Under the pieces are notes generated by a model. That model was not told the DNA's origin, searched no databases, and was given only the letters and a program-made list of their open reading frames with translations. The position numbers and the translations under genes were made by a program. Positions 35,317 to 42,820 of a stretch of 64,000 nucleotides of DNA are shown piece by piece. Origin of the DNA: Hyphomicrobiales bacterium (GTDB taxonomy: Bacteria; Pseudomonadota; Alphaproteobacteria; Rhizobiales; Phreatobacteraceae); contig JAFKKV010000015.1 in assembly GCA_017304475.1 (NCBI GenBank), positions 124,001 to 188,000 on the forward strand, given 5' to 3'. Each line of letters begins with the position of its first letter. Position 1 is the first letter of the stretch.

Positions 35317-35619
35317 ATGTCGGGTGAAAGTCTGCTCATCATTATCGTGGTCGGCATCGTTGCGGGATGGCTGGCCGGACAGATCGTCCAAGGCACGGGC
35401 TTCGGCATTGTCGGCGATCTCGTCATCGGCATTCTCGGCGCCTTCATTGGCGGCTGGCTGATGCCGCGGCTCGGCATTCACCTTGGCGCCGGCCTCGTCG
35501 CCGCCATCGTCAACGCCACCATCGGCGCGCTGCTGCTGTTGCTGGTCGTCAGGCTCGTTCGTCGCAGCGGTGGCGGCTGGCGGAGCGGCTGGGGCGGCCG
35601 TTGGGGCCGAGGCTGGTAA
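35317..35619 (+). CDS. GlsB/YeaQ/YmgE family small membrane protein
   Basis: 100 residues from ATG 35317, with GGGAGG upstream. Three glycine-rich membrane segments: LLIIIVVGIVAGWLAGQIV, IVGDLVIGILGAFIGGWL and GLVAAIVNATIGALLLLLVV. A basic, Trp/Gly-rich tail (GGGWRSGWGGRWGRGW) follows. The family (transglycosylase-associated protein fold) is linked to stress responses in several bacteria. The upstream Crp/Fnr site suggests control by the adjacent regulator. Confidence 0.9.
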   Translation: MSGESLLIIIVVGIVAGWLAGQIVQGTGFGIVGDLVIGILGAFIGGWLMPRLGIHLGAGLVAAIVNATIGALLLLLVVRLVRRSGGGWRSGWGGRWGRGW

Positions 35620-35738
35620 CGCTTGCCAACCGTGCTGCCGGACCAATCGCGACATCTCGCCAACTCATCCGGAGCGCCATGGCGGCCTTAGCCAAGGCGC
35701 TCGCGGAGCGTGATAGCTCGATCTCCATCCAACAAAAG

Positions 35739-35754
35739 TGAGCAATTCTATACA
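35739..35754 (+). promoter_or_regulatory. Putative Crp/Fnr site 3 (degenerate), upstream of the HWE kinase
   Basis: TGAGCAATTCTATACA keeps the left half of sites 1 and 2 and the outer ACA of the right half, followed by the same GAC. TAGCCT starts 29.5 bases from the centre. It lies 135 bases before the kinase ATG. Confidence 0.45.
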
Positions 35755-35889
35755 GACTCGCGGCCGCTCCCCGCCTAGCCTGGGCGCTGCCAGCCAAATA
35801 CCGGGCCCGCTCCTTTGCATGGCTTGAGGCTCTTGGCACGTGCGCCGACCGCGGGCTTGTTTCCCGGTACTCCCAAAAAGGGAAGCGCC

Positions 35890-37017
35890 ATGTCGTCCGA
35901 TCCGACCGCCACGCGAAACCCTCTGCTTGCGACGGCCCTGGCGCCGCCGGATGCGCCCCAACCCGATCCGCTCCTCCTGGAGAGCGACCGGGGTCGGGCG
36001 CTCGCCCAGGCGATCGTCGACACGATCCGCGAGCCGCTGCTGGTGCTCGATCGGGATCTGCGCGTCGTACTCGCCAGCCGCTCCTTCTACAAAGTTTTCA
36101 AGGTCGGCCGGCAGGATGTCCAGGGTCGGCCGGTCCATGCCCTGGGGAACGGCCAGTGGGACATTCCGGAACTGCGGCTGCTGCTCGACGGCATCCTGCG
36201 CCGGCACACCGTGATGGAGGCCTTCGAGGTCGCCCAGGACTTTCCCGGCCTCGGTCCGCGGACCATGCTGCTGAACGCCCGCGCGCTGTTTTATCGCGAC
36301 GCCGCCCAAACCACCATCCTGCTCGCCATCGAGGACATTACCGAGCGCCGCGTCGCCGAGCGCGAGACGACCGACCTGCTGCGGCAGAAGGAGACGCTGC
36401 TGGAGGAGATGCAGCATCGCGTCGCCAACAGCCTGCAGATCATCGCCAGCATCCTCCTGCTCAAGGCGCGCACCGTGCAATCGGAGGAGACGCGGCGGCA
36501 TCTTCACGACGCCCACCAGCGGATCATGTCGGTCGCTACCATGCAGCAGCATCTGCGCGGCTCACGGAGCGAGGACGTGATCGAGCTCGGTCCCTATCTC
36601 ACGCGCCTGTGCGAAACCCTCGCGGCATCGATGATCGGCGACAGCAGGCCGATCACCCTGAAGGTCGAGGTCGATCGCGGCACCGCCTCGTCCAGCCAGG
36701 CCGTCAGCCTCGGCCTGATCGTAACAGAACTCGTCATCAACGCGCTCAAACACGCATTTCCAGGCGAACAGAACGACGGCCGCGTCGTTGTCGCCTATGA
36801 CTTCGCCGAGCCGAACTGGCGGCTGTCCGTCTCCGACAATGGCATCGGCCGGCCGCCTGGCAATCTCGACAAGACCAAGCCGGGGCTCGGCACGAGCATC
36901 ATCGAAGCGCTGGCACGGCAGCTCGGTGCCGGCGTCGACGTATCGATGGACCAGCAGGGCACGATCGTGTCGATCACCCATGCCATATTCGCGGCGCCAC
37001 CGCCGGCCACGGCCTGA
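35890..37017 (+). CDS. HWE/HisKA_2-type sensor histidine kinase with PAS domain
   Basis: 375 residues, no membrane segment, so probably cytoplasmic. A PAS domain (about residues 45-165; DTIREPLLVLDRDLRVVLAS) is followed by a dimerisation helix with the phospho-acceptor motif LLEEMQHRVANSLQIIASIL. The ATPase part contains GLIVTELVINALKHAFPG (N box), SVSDNGIGRPP (G1) and PGLGTSIIEALARQLG (G2). The H-R-V-x-N-S-L-Q form is that of HisKA_2 kinases related to the EcfG general stress pathway. No response regulator gene is adjacent. ATG 35890 has GGGAAG upstream. Confidence 0.93.
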   Translation: MSSDPTATRNPLLATALAPPDAPQPDPLLLESDRGRALAQAIVDTIREPLLVLDRDLRVVLASRSFYKVFKVGRQDVQGRPVHALGNGQWDIPELRLLLDGILRRHTVMEAFEVAQDFPGLGPRTMLLNARALFYRDAAQTTILLAIEDITERRVAERETTDLLRQKETLLEEMQHRVANSLQIIASILLLKARTVQSEETRRHLHDAHQRIMSVATMQQHLRGSRSEDVIELGPYLTRLCETLAASMIGDSRPITLKVEVDRGTASSSQAVSLGLIVTELVINALKHAFPGEQNDGRVVVAYDFAEPNWRLSVSDNGIGRPPGNLDKTKPGLGTSIIEALARQLGAGVDVSMDQQGTIVSITHAIFAAPPPATA

Positions 37018-37153
37018 CGGACCGGGCCGCGGCCGACCACGCGATAGCCTCTCCCTGCCCCTGACCGAACCACGCGAAGCGAGCCCCCACCCTTGCATTC
37101 ATCCACCTGACGCACCCTGATTGTCGCCCGACATCGCAATCGAGGGGAGCTGC

Positions 37154-37426
37154 GTGGCCGACAATCCCGTCGCCGTGACCAGATCCGAGGACGGCCGCCT
37201 GGCCCATGTCGTCCTTGACACCGGAGCGGCGGCCAATGCCCTGTCGATCGGTTTCCTCAGCGAGATCGAGCGTGGCCTGTCGTCACCTTCGCTGAAGGCG
37301 CTGGCCTCGCTCGCCGACGCGCTGGGCCTGCCGATCGCCGGGCTGTTCGAGGCACGCACGCCGTCCGACGAGGCCGGATTGATCGCGGCGCAACCTATGC
37401 TAGATCTTTCACGGTCGCCGCGATGA
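37154..37426 (+). pseudogene. Chimeric pseudogene: enoyl-CoA hydratase 5' end joined to XRE-cupin regulator fragment
   Basis: The 90-codon frame from GTG 37154 starts like the crotonase at 38637 (NPVAVTRSEDGRLAHVVLDT, ANALSI). It then switches, in frame, to the regulator at 33620 (GFLSEIERGLSSPSLKALAS, LGLPIAGLFEARTPSDEAG), and ends in unrelated residues. Hand alignment gives about 83 percent DNA identity to 38637-38723 and about 93 percent to 33750-33876. The join is at CTGTCGATCG (37241-37250). Both parents have TTGTCGATCG at the matching point. It lacks the first DNA-contact helices, the cupin and the crotonase active site, so a function is unlikely. Confidence 0.82.
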
Positions 37427-37448
37427 GACGAGGCCGGGACAGGTCGAT

Positions 37449-38315
37449 ATGAGCTCCTTGGGACGTGTTCTCATCTGCATCGCGGCCTGCCTTTGGGCCA
37501 CCGCGAGCCAGGGCGCGACCATCGAGCTCGAAGCGATCAGCCCGGATCTGACGCTGGTTCATGTCACCGGCGATTTCGAGTTCGGCGACCAGAAGAAATT
37601 CATCGACACCGTGCTGCCGCTCCGACGTGCGGTCGTCGTGCTCGAGAGCCACGGCGGCAGCCTCGACGCCGGCCTGGAAATCGGCAAGGCCATTAGGCTG
37701 AAAGGGTTCGGAACTTTCGTCGGTGATGGCGCGCTCTGCGCGTCCGCCTGTGGCCTGGCCTGGCTTGCCGGCAATCCGCGCATCATGACGACCTCCGCCA
37801 GGGTCGGATTTCACGCCGCGTCCGATGAGCGACGCAACATCACATCGGTCGGCAATGCCTTGATCGGCTCCTACCTGAATCATCTCGGTTTGCCGACGGC
37901 CGCGGTGGTCTACATCACGCGGCCGGACCTGGGTGACATGGCCTGGCTGACCTTCGAAGACGCCCGGCGTCATCAGATCGACGTCCGGCATTTCGACGAG
38001 ACCCAGCAGCCGCAGACCGCCGCGGCGCCACCCGCACCGACCCCCGCGCCACCGCCCCGCGGCGCCGGTCCGGCCCCCGCCGAGCGGCCGGCCTTGCCAC
38101 CCGAGGCCTATAGGAGCGACCTGCGGACACGGACGCACTATTTCATCCAGAACCACTTCAGCGCCATGTCCAGCAACAACAACAATGAAGCGGCGATCGA
38201 CTATGTCCGCTCGGTCTATGGCGGCAGCGTCGACTATTCCGGCGAAATCAAGAGCCGGGCCCAGGTCGTCATCACCAATGTGATTTTCATCGAGCGCTGG
38301 CCGAGCCGCCGTTAA
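37449..38315 (+). CDS. Periplasmic ClpP/SppA-like protein, C-terminus truncated by frameshift
   Basis: 288 residues. Signal peptide MSSLGRVLICIAACLWATASQ. A crotonase-fold serine protease-like core carries VVVLESHGGSLDAGLEIGKA and GALCASACGLAWLAG, where Ser of ASAC is the expected nucleophile. A proline-rich linker (PAPTPAPPPRGAGPAPAERP) leads to a second domain ending NVIFIERWPSRR-stop. In related proteins that domain continues beyond ERWP. Here the continuation is found in the next frame (38316-38526). Removing one A from the TTAAC at 38311-38318 restores the frame. The catalytic part is intact. Confidence 0.85.
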   Translation: MSSLGRVLICIAACLWATASQGATIELEAISPDLTLVHVTGDFEFGDQKKFIDTVLPLRRAVVVLESHGGSLDAGLEIGKAIRLKGFGTFVGDGALCASACGLAWLAGNPRIMTTSARVGFHAASDERRNITSVGNALIGSYLNHLGLPTAAVVYITRPDLGDMAWLTFEDARRHQIDVRHFDETQQPQTAAAPPAPTPAPPPRGAGPAPAERPALPPEAYRSDLRTRTHYFIQNHFSAMSSNNNNEAAIDYVRSVYGGSVDYSGEIKSRAQVVITNVIFIERWPSRR

Positions 38316-38526
38316 CGCGGTCCGTGGCGAGCCCGAAAGCATCGCCTGCGGTGGCGATATCTGCGACTTCACCGCCGTCGTCGACTGGATAACCGCGAAT
38401 GGCCAGCGCGGCGCCTCGTCGCAGGGAGCCTCGCGCATCAACATGGGCGTCGACTTCACCACGCCGAACGGCCTGATCGTCTCGGAGAACAGCGTCACGA
38501 TCGAGCAACGGGCCCCCAGCCGCTGA
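38316..38526 (+). pseudogene. Out-of-frame C-terminal continuation of the ClpP-like protein
   Basis: The frame ending at TGA 38526 encodes AVRGEPESIACGGDICDFTA, then VVDWITANGQRGASSQGASR and a tail LIVSENSVTIEQRAPSR. The pattern CGG..C..T..VDW and the closing SEN block belong to the C-terminal domain that starts before the stop of the upstream gene. Frame and content show that it was once a single reading frame. It has no start codon or ribosome-binding site of its own. Confidence 0.7.
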
Positions 38527-38636
38527 TCGCATGCGCCGGCGATAGGCCGGAAGGTCGGGCCGACCTCCGAGCTTGCATTCGCACGCCCGGCGCCCTCTCA
38601 TCCCGGCGCACCAGCACAATCGAGGGAACGCCGTCC

Positions 38637-39431
38637 ATGGTCACCGATCCCGTCGCCGTAACCCGGTCCGACAACGGCCGCCTGGCCCATGTCGTCTTCG
38701 ACACCGGAACCGCGGCCAACGCCTTGTCGATCGAGGCGATGCAGGCGCTGCACGACTGCGCTCTCGGCCTGCAGCGCGACCGCGACGTGACGGCCGTGGT
38801 GCTCACCGGGCGGCCCGATCGGTTCTCGCTCGGCTTCGATCTCAAGGCGGCCGGCGACCGGCTCGATGCCGGGCTGGCCGAACGGCGCGAGCTGGTCTCG
38901 ATCGGCCCGCGCATGTGCCGGGCCTGGGCCGAGATCGAGGCTTTCACCGTCGCGGCGATCGAAGGCTGGTGCGTCGGTGGCGGCGTGGCGCTCGCGGTCT
39001 CGCTCGACCTGCGCGTGGTCGGCCGCGGCGCGACCCTCTACGTGCCCGAGATCGAGCGCGGCATGAACATGAGCTGGGGCTCACTGCCGCGCCTGGTCAA
39101 TCTGGTCGGCCCGGCCAAGGCCAAGCGCATCGTCGTCCTGGCCGAGCGGATCGACGCGGCCCGCGCGGTCTCCTGGGGCCTCGCCGACGAGGTCGCCGAT
39201 GACGGCCAGGCCGTTGCCGTCGCCACCACATTCGCGCGCCGCGCGGCGAGCCTGCCGCCGGTCTCGGTGCGCATGTGCAAGCAGGGCATCGACCTCTATG
39301 CCAATGCCCTGGCGCAGGCGACCAGCGGGCTCGACCGCGACCAGTATCTGCTGGCGATGACCGGCCAGGACTATGCCGAGGGCGTCGCGTCCTTCCTGGA
39401 GAAACGCGACGCGAAATGGACCGGGCGGTGA
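38637..39431 (+). CDS. Enoyl-CoA hydratase/isomerase family protein
   Basis: 264 residues of the crotonase family. First oxyanion segment DRFSLGFDLKAAGD, second EGWCVGGGVALAVSLDLRVV, and GMNMSWGSLPRLVNLVGPAK in the position of the catalytic glutamate region. The usual Glu-Arg pair around the second catalytic position is not obvious (MSWGS), so the reaction may not be simple hydration. It ends FLEKRDAKWTGR. It stands alone, without other fatty-acid genes next to it. Its first 87 bases are related to the 5' part of the chimeric pseudogene. Confidence 0.9.
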   Translation: MVTDPVAVTRSDNGRLAHVVFDTGTAANALSIEAMQALHDCALGLQRDRDVTAVVLTGRPDRFSLGFDLKAAGDRLDAGLAERRELVSIGPRMCRAWAEIEAFTVAAIEGWCVGGGVALAVSLDLRVVGRGATLYVPEIERGMNMSWGSLPRLVNLVGPAKAKRIVVLAERIDAARAVSWGLADEVADDGQAVAVATTFARRAASLPPVSVRMCKQGIDLYANALAQATSGLDRDQYLLAMTGQDYAEGVASFLEKRDAKWTGR

Positions 39432-39465
39432 TCTCGTCCGGCGCCTCCGCCGGGTTGCCCGCGCC

Positions 39466-40062
39466 TCACGGCCACCGGCAGGCCTGGCCGACGGCGCGAC
39501 GGACCTGATCGAGGCCGCGCAACGCGAATGTTCCCTCGAAGCGAAAGCCGCGCGAACCTTCGAGCCGGATCATCAGTTCGCCCTCGCTCGGCAGCCCGCG
39601 CAGGAAGGCCGCAGCGTCGCCGGGCATGGATGCCGACCGAAGGTCGGCCGAGGTCGCCCACAGGTCGCTGTCCAGCAGCCGGTCGTTGACATGCACGGTC
39701 ACGAGCGTCGAGGCGCTGCGGGCGACGACCGGTTGCCGGCGAACCGACACGCTGGTCACCCCGCCGGTGCAGCCGACGACGAGACTGATATCGTCCTCGC
39801 TCGGCGGCCCGGCCGGACGCTGGCTGGCGACCACCGAGCCCGGCCGCGTCTGAATGTCCCAGGCGCCCCTGGCCTCGCCGGACGACGGCGCCGCCGGCGC
39901 GACCGACCGCGCCACCGCGTCGAAACAGGCCAGCCGGGTCAGGTCTTCAGTGATCGATGAACAGCGGCGCAAGGCGGCGGGCATGTCGTCTTGCGCCAGC
40001 CCGGTCGACGCGAGCCCAAGGGAGAAAACACCAGCGATAACGAACCGTCGGAACATTGCCAT
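39466..40062 (-). CDS. Secreted VasI/TagO-like protein
   Basis: About 198 residues with signal peptide (MFRRFVIAGVFSLGLASTG, cleaved after LAQ). The mature start AALRRCSSITEDLTRLACFD and DAVARSV, the central SLVVGCTGGVTSVSVRR, and the tail ALRGLDQVRRAVGQACRWP follow the layout of VasI/TagO. Those are small periplasmic proteins first described with type VI secretion, but similar proteins occur widely outside T6SS loci. No secretion genes are nearby. Two cysteine pairs are likely. The start could be 40056 or 40062. Confidence 0.72.
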   Translation of the reverse strand: MAMFRRFVIAGVFSLGLASTGLAQDDMPAALRRCSSITEDLTRLACFDAVARSVAPAAPSSGEARGAWDIQTRPGSVVASQRPAGPPSEDDISLVVGCTGGVTSVSVRRQPVVARSASTLVTVHVNDRLLDSDLWATSADLRSASMPGDAAAFLRGLPSEGELMIRLEGSRGFRFEGTFALRGLDQVRRAVGQACRWP

Positions 40063-40210
40063 GACCGAGAGGTAAAGTGTTCCTGACAAAGGGCAAGCCG
40101 GTTCCCCGCGACACGAAGCCCCGGCGACCGGGGCTTGATTTCGACCAGCGGGCGAAAGTGCGAGGCGACCATCGCGCCCGAAACGCGAGGAGGTGCCGCC
40201 GGCCCCATTG

Positions 40211-40831
40211 TCAACGATCCCTGGCCACCGGCGGATAATATTGCGGCGCCTCGCGCCGGTCGTACATGCCGTAGTCGCGTGAGACCAGGAACAGGCGAAC
40301 CGAGGTCATCTGTCCGGCCGCCGACAGCGCCTCGGCCAGCACGAGCCCTTCCGCGAGGCTCACCGCCGCCTTCAGCATAATGAATTCATTGTCGCGGTAG
40401 ACGCTGGAAAGCACCTCGCCGTCGCGCCCGCAGGCGGTTTCCGACGTTGCCGTGGCGGCGATCAGGAACCGTTCCGGCTGCAGCTGCGGATCGTTGTAGC
40501 TGTTGTCCGTGCTGCCGCGGCCGATGCCCGCATCGGGACGCCATTCCCAGATCTGCTGGGCGATCCTGAGGCGATAGTCCTCGAAATGCTGCTGGCGCCC
40601 CGCGACCTGGGCGGCGTGATGTTTGGCCTGGGTGCGCCAGCCGGCGAGGCTCGCCTCGTCGCGCCAGTGCGAGTGCGACAGGATGATGCGCGGCGTGGTC
40701 AGGCTCTTGAACCGGTCGATGAACAGGAGCCCCGGGTTCTTGTCGAGTTCGGGCCGCAGGCCGGCCGCGATGTCGAAATAGGCCTGGTCATGGCCTGGCC
40801 TGGGCGTGACCTCGAAAAACAGTCCGATCAT
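40211..40831 (-). CDS. Antibiotic biosynthesis monooxygenase-fold protein
   Basis: About 206 residues. The first half (IGLFFEVTPRPGHDQAYFDI, RIILSHSHWRDEASLAGWRT, QVAGRQQHFEDYRLRIAQQI) is an ABM dimeric alpha/beta barrel domain. The second half (RFLIAATATSETACGRDGEV, MTSVRLFLVSRDYGMYDRRE) looks like a further, divergent barrel with a terminal Tyr/Pro tail. ATG 40831 has GGGGAG upstream. It may be a monooxygenase or a ligand-binding relative; no cofactor motif is visible. The interval 40871-41082 beyond it appears empty. Confidence 0.82.
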   Translation of the reverse strand: MIGLFFEVTPRPGHDQAYFDIAAGLRPELDKNPGLLFIDRFKSLTTPRIILSHSHWRDEASLAGWRTQAKHHAAQVAGRQQHFEDYRLRIAQQIWEWRPDAGIGRGSTDNSYNDPQLQPERFLIAATATSETACGRDGEVLSSVYRDNEFIMLKAAVSLAEGLVLAEALSAAGQMTSVRLFLVSRDYGMYDRREAPQYYPPVARDR

Positions 40832-41082
40832 CCGTGGCTCCCCAGGCAAAGCCATTGCCGCCCGGATCAATGGCTGGACAAGGCAATGCCATGGTTTGCG
40901 ACGGCCGTCACCGGCCGGATCCGCCGGGCGCCCATGATGCGCCCTTCACGGACAAGGGTGTCGGGCGCGTTCGATTGGTCGATCCGGTCGACACGCGTCG
41001 GCGGCACCGGCCGCCAACGCTCTCCCCCCGTGGACGGGCTGGCAGGCCGCCGGTCAGATCCTGACCGGCGGCTTCTGCCGGC

Positions 41083-42726
41083 TCAGCTCCGGCCGCCCCA
41101 ATTGCCTTCGCGGAAATCCATCGCGAAGGCCGGCGAGGCCTTCCACTGCAGCGCCTTCGGCTTGGCGGTGAAGGTCGCGTTCTGATGGAGCACGGTATAG
41201 GCGGGGTCTTCGCGCTCGCAGATCTCCAGCATGCGCCGGAACATCACCTTGCGGCGCGCCTGATCCATGCTCGACTCGAGCGCCACCGACAGCGTGTTCA
41301 TTTCGGCATTGGTCCACTCGCCGACCTGCTGCTGCTGCCCGTTGGGACCGTGCTGGGCCACCAGCGACGACACCGGGTCGTTGAACGGCGCCGAATTCGA
41401 CCAGTCGCGGACCGCGCGCGAGGGGGTCTTCTCGAGGATCTGCGCCCAGTTTTCCTTCATCTGGATCTCGACGTTGAGGCCGGCCGCGCGCCACATCTCG
41501 ACCAGCACCTGCGAGGTCGCCGCCTGGTTGGTGTAGTAATTGTTGAGCAGGCGATAGGGGATCGGATCGCCCTTGTAGCCGGCCTGCTTGACCAGATCGC
41601 GCGCCAGCTTGACGTCGAAGTCGGGCACCTTCCAGTCGGCGATGAACATGTCGGCATAGTAGTCCCACTGCAGGCCGCGCGGCACCACGGTGCGGCCCGA
41701 CCACAAGGCCGCGACGATCGCCTCGCGGTCGATGGCATGGCTCATGGCGCGGCGGATCAGCGGATTGGCCAGCTGCGGGTGGTTCTTGTCGAACACGGTC
41801 AGGCGGTGATTGAGGATGGTGCCGCCCTGAACCTCGAAGGCGCGGTTCTTTTCGATCTGCTCGATCTGGTCCGGCGGAATGTCGCAGGCGAACTGGAATT
41901 CGCCGGACAGCAGGCCGTTGATGCGCGAGGCGACTTCCGGAATTTCGAGGAAGCGGATGCGCTTCAGCGGCGGGCGGCCGCCCCAATATTCGTCATGGGC
42001 CTCGAGGACCAGCATGTTGTCGGCCTTGAACTCCACCACCTTGTAGGGGCCTGTCGTGACCGGCTTGCGCGCCCAGTCCAGATAGGACTGCGCCTCGGCC
42101 CAGGCCCGGCGGCTGGTGATCTGGCTGCCATAGCGGGAAATGCGCCCTTCGAGGGTGATGTCGGGCGTGCCGTTGATGAAGCGGACGGTATATTTGTCGA
42201 CCACCTGGACGCCGAGCAGAGCCGGCCAGCCGCGCCGCGCGACCGCGGGAATTTCCGGCGGCAGTTCCTTGCCCGAGCGGCTGTTCGGCGCCTGTTCGGT
42301 GATCGAGATGGTGGTGCCGGCCGACGGCTGGCTGTCGCCGAACATGCGCTCCTTGCCGAAGCTGAAGGCCACGTCCTCGGCGGTCATCTCGTCGCCATTG
42401 TGGAACTTGACGCCGCGGCGCAGGTTCAGCTCGACGGTCTTGTCGTCGAGGCGCTTCCAGTCGGTGGCCAGCGACGGCACGGCTTCGAGTTTGCCGGTCC
42501 AGGCGCGGTCGATGAGGCCTTCCCAGAGCGACGAGAAGAAGATCCGCTCGCCGACATTGGACTGCTCGCGCAGCACGTCCAGCGTGTTGGAATTGGACAC
42601 TTTCTGCACCGCGATGGTGATCGACGGCCGGTTGTCGGGCTGGCCGATGGCGAAGCGCGGCAGGACAAGGGCGCCGGCGCCGCCGGCGGCATAGCCGAGA
42701 GCGCTTCGGCGGGTCATGATGGGCAT
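41083..42726 (-). CDS. Peptide/nickel-type ABC substrate-binding protein
   Basis: 547 residues, SBP_bac_5 family. Twin-arginine signal MPIMTRRSALGYAAGGAG with cleavage before PDNRPSITI. Family features include ELNLRRGVKFHNGDEMTAED, TGPYKVVEFKADNMLVLEAH and NPLIRRAMSHAIDREAIVAA. It is read leftward from the sulfatase gene, 94 bases apart, and probably in one operon. No permease or ATPase follows, so it must use components encoded elsewhere. The sulfatase suggests an ester or phosphonate-containing ligand, but this is conjecture. Confidence 0.92.
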   Translation of the reverse strand: MPIMTRRSALGYAAGGAGALVLPRFAIGQPDNRPSITIAVQKVSNSNTLDVLREQSNVGERIFFSSLWEGLIDRAWTGKLEAVPSLATDWKRLDDKTVELNLRRGVKFHNGDEMTAEDVAFSFGKERMFGDSQPSAGTTISITEQAPNSRSGKELPPEIPAVARRGWPALLGVQVVDKYTVRFINGTPDITLEGRISRYGSQITSRRAWAEAQSYLDWARKPVTTGPYKVVEFKADNMLVLEAHDEYWGGRPPLKRIRFLEIPEVASRINGLLSGEFQFACDIPPDQIEQIEKNRAFEVQGGTILNHRLTVFDKNHPQLANPLIRRAMSHAIDREAIVAALWSGRTVVPRGLQWDYYADMFIADWKVPDFDVKLARDLVKQAGYKGDPIPYRLLNNYYTNQAATSQVLVEMWRAAGLNVEIQMKENWAQILEKTPSRAVRDWSNSAPFNDPVSSLVAQHGPNGQQQQVGEWTNAEMNTLSVALESSMDQARRKVMFRRMLEICEREDPAYTVLHQNATFTAKPKALQWKASPAFAMDFREGNWGGRS

Positions 42727-42820
42727 GATCGTCTCCAGGGTCGCATGAGTCAGGGGCGAAAGAGGCGGGGTCGATGGAGAGAAGCCGCCGGCCCGCACCG
42801 GCGGCTTGGGTTCGAAGCTG

